DNA from: an uncultured Prevotellaceae bacterium
GTDB lineage: Bacteria; Bacteroidota; Bacteroidia; Bacteroidales; Bacteroidaceae
Assembly: GCA_945827465.1 (NCBI GenBank)
Contig: CALZOH010000020.1
Location: 1-21,644, forward strand
Reading direction: 5' to 3'
DNA length: 21,644 bases
Each line of letters starts with the position of its first letter. The first letter of the stretch is position 1. The notes below the pieces were generated by a model, which was not told where the DNA came from, ran no database searches, and saw only the letters and a list, made by a program, of their open reading frames with translations. Positions 16,930-21,644 of this stretch are shown here, one piece after another. A program made the translations under genes and the position numbers.

Positions 16930-18879
16930 TTATTTTTGTCCTTGCTGGTGCATGTCAAGAAGTCTGATGGCTCTCAGTATACCTGCTACATTGATGGCAT
17001 ACGAGATCGCTCCACGTCCGTGGAAGGGAGGATTGCCGTCAAACAACTCCGGAATAGAACCCAAACAGTGGTAGAAGAGCTCTTCCTCGAAGCCGATGAG
17101 CTGTCGTTCAATGAAGCTCAAGCCACTCATCTTATACACTTTCAGGTAAGCCTCCAGGTAAAAGCCCGTGAGCCAGGGCCAAGCGGTTCCCTGATGGTAA
17201 GCCAGGTCGCGCTTCCGCTGTGAACCGTCATAAATCGGGTTGTACCCGCCACTCTTGGGACTCAAGGAGCGAATGCCTTTGGACGTTACCAACTCGCGTG
17301 TACAGATGTCCAGCACCTTTTTCTTCTCTTCTCGGGCCAGAGGAGAGTAATCAAGCGCAATGGCGAAGAGCATGTTGGGACGCACATCCCAGTTGGAGAT
17401 TTGTCCATCAACGTAGTCAAGCAGATAACCATACTCGTTGAGGAACACTTCTTTGAAGGATGCGGCCGTGGTTTCTATCTTCTTCTGCAACATGGTGGCT
17501 TCCGCTTCGCGACCCTGCTCCTCCCAAAGTGCTTTCAGGAAGCATTGGGCGTTGTACCAAAGTGCATTGTTCTCTACTATATATCCTGATCTCGGTACGA
17601 TGGGGCGGCCGTCGCACGTCGAGTTCATCCAGGTGATGGCGCTGTTCTTGCCGTCGGCATATAGCAACCCGTTATCATGTACAAAAAGGTTGTGATGACG
17701 GTTGTTGCTGATGAATGCCATGATGTCCTCGTACAGTTGGCCGTACTTCTGATAGCAGTCCTTGCGCGAGAACATCTTGCTGTATTGTTGTATACACCAG
17801 GTTGCCCATAACAACACGTCGGGTTTGTCCATTTCAAACACTTCCACACCGAGGGGTTCGCCTGCCATGAAGTGCCGCAGGGCTTTCTCGGCCGTCTGCA
17901 TATACTCTTCGTAGCGTTTTACGTCGCCTACCGTCAGGGTCAAACCGGGCATGGCAATGAAGAAGTCACGGGCACGGCACTTGAACCAGGGATAACCGGC
18001 GATGATGTAATCCTCTCCACCCTTTGCCAAATGGAACTGATGGGCGGCGTGGAAGAGACATGCGTAGAAACTCGTCATCGGTTCCATCTCCACCGACTCT
18101 TTGTCCATGATGCGTTTCAGCTGGTTGCACTTGATTTCAGACAAACCTGCTGCAAACACCACGCTCTCTCCCTTCTTCATGGGCATTTCAAAGTAGCCGG
18201 GACAGAACAAATCTTCTGACGACGAATATCCCCTCTCCCTCTCTTTCGGGTAGTCCAAGCCCATATACCAGTCGGGTGTGTAGACAAACTCGGTGTTCTT
18301 GTTCATTTGCATGTAAAGATCGGGGTAACCCTGATACATACACATCTTCACTCCGTTTTCCACCTCGGTGTAACCACCGTTGTAACTATCGTTTTTATGG
18401 GTGAATTCCCTCACACTTCTGAACGCCAGGAACGGACGCAGCCTGAGTGTGGTGGCTGAATGGGCATCGAGCAGGGTGTACCGGATGAGCAAGCGGGTCT
18501 CGCTCTTCCTGAACAGAATCTCTTTTTTCAAGATCACGCCACCAACTCGGTAGATCGTAGTCGGAACGTGCTCCCATTCAAAACTGCGGATGTATTTATT
18601 GCCTTTCGGACTATAGTTGTCGCCCTGATACTTGTGGAGGCCTAAGTTAAATTCAGCCCCGTGTTGGATGATGGTTTCGTCCAACGAACTCAGCAGGACA
18701 TGATTTTCCTCGTCCATCTCGGGTATGGGCAACACGAGCAGGCCATGGTACTTTCTGATGTTACATCCGACAATGGTTGTACTGCAGTAGGCACCCGAAC
18801 GGTTCGTGCACAAAATCTCTCGTGGGAGAGATTCCTGCAGGTTAGTCATTTTGATTTTATCAAAACCTAAGTAACTCAT
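16930..18879 (-). CDS. Glycogen debranching enzyme (archaeal/bacterial GDE family, amylo-alpha-1,6-glucosidase)
   Basis: A 649-residue cytoplasmic protein. Residues about 18-235 match the N-terminal domain of bacterial and archaeal debranching enzymes (LCTNRSGAYCSTTIVG, RKYHGLLV). Residues about 270-645 are the (alpha/alpha)6 amylo-alpha-1,6-glucosidase domain: AGYPWFKCRARDFFIAMPGL (294-313), AITWMNSTCDGRPIVPRSG (414-432), VENNALWYNA (435-444) and YHQGTAWPWLTG. The family removes alpha-1,6-linked glucose at branch points. At residue 419 this protein has Asn (codon AAC, 17625-17623) where many relatives read TWMD, an Asp thought to be the catalytic acid. It is the first gene of the operon, divergent from a Crp/Fnr-type regulator. 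The family call is firm; activity is less certain. Confidence 0.87.
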   Translation of the reverse strand: MSYLGFDKIKMTNLQESLPREILCTNRSGAYCSTTIVGCNIRKYHGLLVLPIPEMDEENHVLLSSLDETIIQHGAEFNLGLHKYQGDNYSPKGNKYIRSFEWEHVPTTIYRVGGVILKKEILFRKSETRLLIRYTLLDAHSATTLRLRPFLAFRSVREFTHKNDSYNGGYTEVENGVKMCMYQGYPDLYMQMNKNTEFVYTPDWYMGLDYPKERERGYSSSEDLFCPGYFEMPMKKGESVVFAAGLSEIKCNQLKRIMDKESVEMEPMTSFYACLFHAAHQFHLAKGGEDYIIAGYPWFKCRARDFFIAMPGLTLTVGDVKRYEEYMQTAEKALRHFMAGEPLGVEVFEMDKPDVLLWATWCIQQYSKMFSRKDCYQKYGQLYEDIMAFISNNRHHNLFVHDNGLLYADGKNSAITWMNSTCDGRPIVPRSGYIVENNALWYNAQCFLKALWEEQGREAEATMLQKKIETTAASFKEVFLNEYGYLLDYVDGQISNWDVRPNMLFAIALDYSPLAREEKKKVLDICTRELVTSKGIRSLSPKSGGYNPIYDGSQRKRDLAYHQGTAWPWLTGFYLEAYLKVYKMSGLSFIERQLIGFEEELFYHCLGSIPELFDGNPPFHGRGAISYAINVAGILRAIRLLDMHQQGQK

Positions 18880-18946
18880 ACGTCAGTCTAATGTTTATAT
18901 TAATTAATTGAAGGTAGTCGATTAATAGTTTGTTGCCTTATCGCTC

Positions 18947-18976
18947 CAAAGATACAAAGAATTTCTAATAAACAAA
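18947..18976 (-). promoter_or_regulatory. Promoter of the glycogen operon
   Basis: The minus strand carries TTTG at 18976-18973 and TATCTTTG at 18954-18947 with 18 bases between them, close to the Bacteroidota -33/-7 arrangement. Transcription would begin near 18940, leaving a leader of about 60 bases before the debranching gene start. Confidence 0.6.
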
Positions 18977-19050
18977 TTTTTTTGCCACTTTCATTTTGCA
19001 TTATATTTTGTCACTTGCTACGTTCAAATGGCATCTAACGGGGGTGGTTG

Positions 19051-19062
19051 GTTTACATAAAC
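19051..19062. promoter_or_regulatory. Palindrome between divergent promoters, possible operator
   Basis: GTTTACATAAAC is a perfect 5-bp inverted repeat around a CA centre. It lies 37 bases upstream of the regulator's -33 element and about 75 bases upstream of the glycogen -33 element. That suits an activator or autoregulator site, but there is no direct evidence for a binder. Confidence 0.35.
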
Positions 19063-19098
19063 AAGGTGTAACGAAGCATAATCAACCCTTCTTGTATG

Positions 19099-19127
19099 TT
19101 GTATATCATAAAAAGTAATTAATTTTG
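19099..19127 (+). promoter_or_regulatory. Promoter of the Crp/Fnr-type regulator gene
   Basis: TTG at 19099-19101 and TAATTTTG at 19120-19127 with an 18-base gap. Transcription would begin near 19134, about 44 bases before the ATG at 19178. Confidence 0.6.
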
Positions 19128-19177
19128 CACTAACGAAAAAAATGAATTGAGTTGTGTTGGTAAAAGAACAGATAAAT

Positions 19178-19861
19178 ATGAAAGACGTAATCGTTTCGCA
19201 TATATCTTCTATATGGAATCTTCTGTCCGCAGACGAGCAGAATTACCTCTACGATCAGTTGTCATATCATACATATCGCAAGAACGAACTGATTTACAGC
19301 GAGGGTATGCAGCCGGAGAACATGATGTGCCTGCTTTCGGGACAGGTTAAGATCTATAAAGTGGGTCCAAACACTCGTTTTCAGATTATGCGCGTCATCC
19401 GACCGGTTCAGTACTTTGGCTATCGGGCCTATTTTGCCCATGAACCTTATGTCACCAACGCCTGTGCGTTTGAAAATGCCAAGATAGCTCTCATCCCGAT
19501 GAAGTGTATCGACCATATTATCGAGACGAACTGCCGCCTGGCCGCCTTCTTCATCCATCAATTGGCCACAGACCTGGGCATATCCGACCAGCGCAGCATC
19601 ACCCTCACGCAAAGTCACATTCGTGGACGTTTGGCCGAGACCATCCTTTTTCTCAAAAAGACTTATGGCGTTGAAGCCGACGGTGCCACCTTGTCCATCT
19701 ACCTCTCGCGCGAAGATTTAGCAGCCTTGGCCAACATGACAACCGCCAACGCCATCCGTACGTTGTCGAGCTTTACAAGCGAGAACCTCGTTGTAACCGA
19801 CGGCCGCAAGATCAAAATCATTGACGAGACAGCCTTGCAACGCATCGCACGACTGGGTTGA
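19178..19861 (+). CDS. Crp/Fnr-family transcriptional regulator
   Basis: I prefer the ATG at 19178 (227 residues, normal length); a GTG at 19154 would add eight residues. Residues about 20-130 form a cyclic-nucleotide-binding-type beta roll (YRKNELIYSEGMQPENMMCLLSG), followed by a long dimerisation helix (about 118-145) and a winged helix-turn-helix (about 172-215, LSREDLAALANMTTANAIRTL). Where E. coli CRP has the cAMP ligands Glu72 and Arg82, this protein appears to have Tyr and a non-Arg residue, and there is no N-terminal Fnr cysteine cluster. The effector is therefore probably not cAMP or an Fe-S cluster. It is divergent from the glycogen operon and ends in its own terminator. The regulon is unknown. 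Confidence 0.85.
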   Translation: MKDVIVSHISSIWNLLSADEQNYLYDQLSYHTYRKNELIYSEGMQPENMMCLLSGQVKIYKVGPNTRFQIMRVIRPVQYFGYRAYFAHEPYVTNACAFENAKIALIPMKCIDHIIETNCRLAAFFIHQLATDLGISDQRSITLTQSHIRGRLAETILFLKKTYGVEADGATLSIYLSREDLAALANMTTANAIRTLSSFTSENLVVTDGRKIKIIDETALQRIARLG

Positions 19862-19900
19862 CACCCTGTAGACAGCCTCAATATATTAATAAGGAGAAAG

Positions 19901-19931
19901 GCCGCACTCTGATGAGGGCGGCTAAATTTTT
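19901..19931. terminator. Terminator shared by the convergent regulator and DUF5009 genes
   Basis: GCCGCACTC (19901-19909) pairs with GAGGGCGGC (19914-19922) with one A-G mismatch and a TGAT loop, followed by TAAATTTTT on the plus strand. The stem touches the last base of the minus-strand acyltransferase gene. On the minus strand the exit tract is CTTTCTCCTTATT, so it may work in both directions. Confidence 0.7.
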
Positions 19932-21112
19932 AGTTTGACGCCGATGCGCCCGAGCATCTCCGTGATCAGACAGATGACGACAGCAAACAGCATGGAACGC
20001 AAGAGTCCACAGCCTCCGGCCTGAAGCAGTTCGGGATACGACCAACCCATCATGCCCTGCAAAGCATACCATCCATACGGCAACATATAGCACGTCAGCG
20101 TGGCGGTGGCCGCAGGTTTCAGTCCAACCGTCCACGTCGTCAGCCCTTTCACCTCGGTGAGCCAGTAAAACAGGGCCAACACGGGCAAGAACACACTGAT
20201 ACAGAAAAACAACCACGTGGGCGTAGCCATGTTCTTCGAGATGATCCAATATTCATGGGCCCACATGCCCAGTCCCAACATCACTACGGCCCCTACCAAG
20301 AGTCCGACAATGTAATGCAGGTGTTTCCCCTTCGCATAACAGTGTTGCATCATCATCACCGCCGCCATACCGCACATGCCCAAAGCGTGGTGCGTCCATC
20401 CACCGGGGATGAACGGCAGCAGGATCACCCTGCTCGCCCAGTCGTGGGGGATGAATGCCGAGCGATTGCCTACCGCCAGCAGGATGGCCACGATGGCCAG
20501 GAGCGGGATAAGACCTCGTTTCTGTCCCACCATCAGATATACCGTGGCACAGACGGCATAGGTCCAACCTATCAGACCCAGTATGCCCCACCATCCTACC
20601 TCAAACGGTTGTCCGTGGAGGTCTTTATACACCACCAACGAAACCAGCATCACCACGCCCACCGCATTGAGAGCCTGCAAGGGACGCCGCCACCGGCCCT
20701 TCGAGGGATGAACGCCCCAGGTGAGCACGACGCCCACTACCATCAGCAGGTTGAATTGTGCATACGAAAGCCCCTCTTCCACTCCACCGTTGTTGAGTGT
20801 TAATAGACCCAAGGCCAGCAGCACCAGCGTTCGCTTCAACACGTGTCCGGCAATCTGCCAGTCGCTTTCGCCACGAACCTGTCGTCGTTGTTCCACCGAG
20901 AGCGGCACACTCATGCCCACACAAAACAGGAAGCAGGGAAACACCAAATCGCTGAAGCCCATCCGGTCTTCCTGCGTAGCAGCATGCAGTAACCACTGCG
21001 GTATATCCCGAAGTGAGGGAATATCGTTCACAAACAGCATCATCATCATGGTCAATCCTCTCAAGGCATCAACCGAAAGGATGCGGCGCGGGGTAAAACT
21101 CCAATTCATCAT
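19922..21112 (-). CDS. DUF5009 / HGSNAT-like multipass membrane acyltransferase
   Basis: A 396-residue integral membrane protein with about 10-11 predicted helices. It opens with the family signature SVDALRGLTMMMMLFVND (residues 13-30), then LLHA (41-44) with His43, and DLVFPCFLFCVGMS (55-68). Related heparan-alpha-glucosaminide N-acetyltransferases carry an acetyl group across the membrane through a His in this region to a glucosamine amine; His43 is the matching candidate. In Bacteroidota these genes often lie in glycan-degradation loci, but here there are none beside it, so the acceptor is unknown. The start may be either of two adjacent ATGs (21112 or 21109). It lies 13 bases after the small antitoxin-like gene and may be co-transcribed with it. 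Confidence 0.83.
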   Translation of the reverse strand: MMNWSFTPRRILSVDALRGLTMMMMLFVNDIPSLRDIPQWLLHAATQEDRMGFSDLVFPCFLFCVGMSVPLSVEQRRQVRGESDWQIAGHVLKRTLVLLALGLLTLNNGGVEEGLSYAQFNLLMVVGVVLTWGVHPSKGRWRRPLQALNAVGVVMLVSLVVYKDLHGQPFEVGWWGILGLIGWTYAVCATVYLMVGQKRGLIPLLAIVAILLAVGNRSAFIPHDWASRVILLPFIPGGWTHHALGMCGMAAVMMMQHCYAKGKHLHYIVGLLVGAVVMLGLGMWAHEYWIISKNMATPTWLFFCISVFLPVLALFYWLTEVKGLTTWTVGLKPAATATLTCYMLPYGWYALQGMMGWSYPELLQAGGCGLLRSMLFAVVICLITEMLGRIGVKLKI

Positions 21113-21125
21113 GGGCTCAGTTCTT

Positions 21126-21278
21126 TTAGTTTAAGACTTTATCGTGCTTGCAAATTTTATTAATAGAATCGGCAACAAGCCTTTCATGTTCGTCACGTTC
21201 AGCAGTGCCGATTGGGCCCAATGCTTCATCAAGCACTTCATCTAATGGATATAGTTTGAATTTTCCTACTTGTTTCAT
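21126..21278 (-). CDS. 50-residue protein resembling the N-terminus of an XRE/HigA-type antitoxin, lacking the helix-turn-helix
   Basis: The minus strand gives 50 codons from ATG (21278) to TAA (21126). The start MKQVGKFKLYPLDEVLDE, the GPIGTAERDEHE motif (21-32) and LVADSIN (34-40) resemble the N-terminal region of the helix-turn-helix antitoxins paired with RelE/HigB toxins in Bacteroidales, which usually read like ...GT.ERD.FE...VADAVN... before the DNA-binding domain. Here only ten more residues follow (KICKHDKVLN) and the DNA-binding part is missing. No toxin gene is seen in the 366 bases upstream. It may be a decayed remnant whose end was replaced when the acyltransferase gene came next to it, or a small functional protein. 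The frame is solid; the family is from memory. Confidence 0.55.
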   Translation of the reverse strand: MKQVGKFKLYPLDEVLDEALGPIGTAERDEHERLVADSINKICKHDKVLN

Positions 21279-21644
21279 GCAGTTCTTCTGATTTCACCAT
21301 ACATAAAAGCGTTGTATGATAATTGCTATTTACGAAATATTTCGTTGTAAAATTAGTCGTTTGTTTACAAACTACGAAACAATTCTTGTTGTTTTTCTTT
21401 GAGGACGCAAAAGATAGTTGTTTGTTGTGAGATGAAACAGGTTCACTGCTATTATTCCTTACATTTATGTTCGTTTGGAAGGATATAGATGGTTAGAATT
21501 TACTCTTTTCTTCCTGATTGAAGGGAGTGAGTGTGTGGATAAAGTGTCGTTGCATTTCGTTTCATGCGAACATCAACTTATCAAAAGTTCACGGCTCTTT
21601 CATTTAAGATACAATCGAGTGAATAGTGTCCCTTACCCGATTCG
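21279..21644. other. AT-rich region without a convincing gene, upstream of the antitoxin-like stub
   Basis: 366 bases to the window edge. No frame longer than about 25 codons stands out on either strand, and no toxin remnant was recognised. It contains an ACGAAATATTTCGT palindrome, a GTTTGTTTACAAAC palindrome and a near-consensus -7 element on the minus strand (TATCTTTTG at 21416-21408, one base longer than TAnnTTTG). Confidence 0.5.
21332..21345. promoter_or_regulatory. 14-base perfect palindrome, possible operator of the antitoxin-like gene
   Basis: ACGAAATATTTCGT is perfectly symmetric and lies 54-67 bases before the ATG of the 50-residue gene, between it and the possible promoter at 21408-21416. 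A second ACGAAA half-site occurs at 21373-21378. The arrangement resembles antitoxin operators, but no binder is known. Confidence 0.4.

Larger units (their letters stand above)
18880..19177. other. Divergent control region between the glycogen operon and the Crp/Fnr-type gene
   Basis: About 298 AT-rich bases with no gene. They hold a promoter on each strand (18947-18976 minus, 19099-19127 plus) and a 12-base palindrome between them. The shared region makes cross-regulation of the glycogen operon by the adjacent regulator plausible but unproven. Confidence 0.6.

Noticed and set aside
19142..19150. A start-stop-like micro frame (ATGAATTGA) in the leader of the Crp/Fnr-type gene
   Set aside because: One sense codon after ATG; possibly a translational brake but indistinguishable from chance.
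20255..20803. A 182-codon open frame on the plus strand
   Set aside because: It is antisense to the DUF5009 membrane protein; the His/Gln/Arg-rich translation is typical of the complement of a hydrophobic coding region.
21275..21304. A 9-codon frame (MYGEIRRTA) whose stop overlaps the start of the antitoxin-like gene as ATGA
   Set aside because: Too short to support as a gene, and no toxin C-terminus is visible upstream because a stop codon lies shortly before it; it could be a leader peptide but may well be chance.

Overview
The window looks like a chromosomal segment of a Bacteroidota bacterium of the order Bacteroidales, most likely a Prevotella-like or Bacteroides-like lineage. The reasons are: repeated matches to the Bacteroidota -7 promoter element (TAnnTTTG) ahead of genes, with no E. 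coli-type promoters or strong Shine-Dalgarno sites; a CzcA-type RND pump fused to an outer-membrane channel; a glycogen operon of archaeal-type debranching enzyme, GT4 synthase and GH57 protein; and an rsfS-ftsH-cdsA block. The assignment comes from recognised families and was not checked by any search.

Layout. 1-24 (-) is the first few codons of a gene running off the left edge. 94-714 (-) is an HD-domain phosphohydrolase. 850-1701 (+) is a secreted esterase of the esterase D / CE1 type, convergent with a secreted GH78 alpha-L-rhamnosidase (1808-4039, -); a 13-bp perfect hairpin lies between them. 4203-8390 (+) is a housekeeping operon: rsfS, ftsH, cdsA (overlapping ftsH) and a secreted SGNH hydrolase, closed by a strong terminator at 8410-8449. 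8614-13876 (+) is a heavy-metal efflux operon: an RND pump with a fused outer-membrane factor, then a short lipoprotein adaptor. 18879-14144 (-) is a three-gene glycogen operon: debranching enzyme, glycogen synthase-like GT4, GH57 protein. A Crp/Fnr-type regulator (19178-19861, +) is divergent from it. 19922-21112 (-) is a multipass DUF5009/HGSNAT-like acyltransferase, preceded by a 50-codon gene (21126-21278, -) that looks like the N-terminal stub of an XRE-type antitoxin. The last 366 bases have no convincing gene but do contain palindromes.

How the genes fit together. The synthase would lengthen alpha-1,4-glucan and the debranching enzyme would trim it. The GH57 protein is normally an amylase or glucanotransferase, but here both expected catalytic positions appear substituted (Cys146, Glu242), and the debranching enzyme has Asn419 where relatives have a catalytic Asp. 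The operon may therefore include non-hydrolytic glycogen-binding or regulatory proteins; this is the most interesting lead in the window. The pump has a CzcA-like proton-relay motif and lacks the CusA copper methionines, suggesting divalent cations (Zn/Co/Cd/Ni). Its adaptor stops where a membrane-proximal domain would usually begin.

I found no CRISPR array, rRNA, tRNA, insertion sequence, prophage or SusC/SusD pair.
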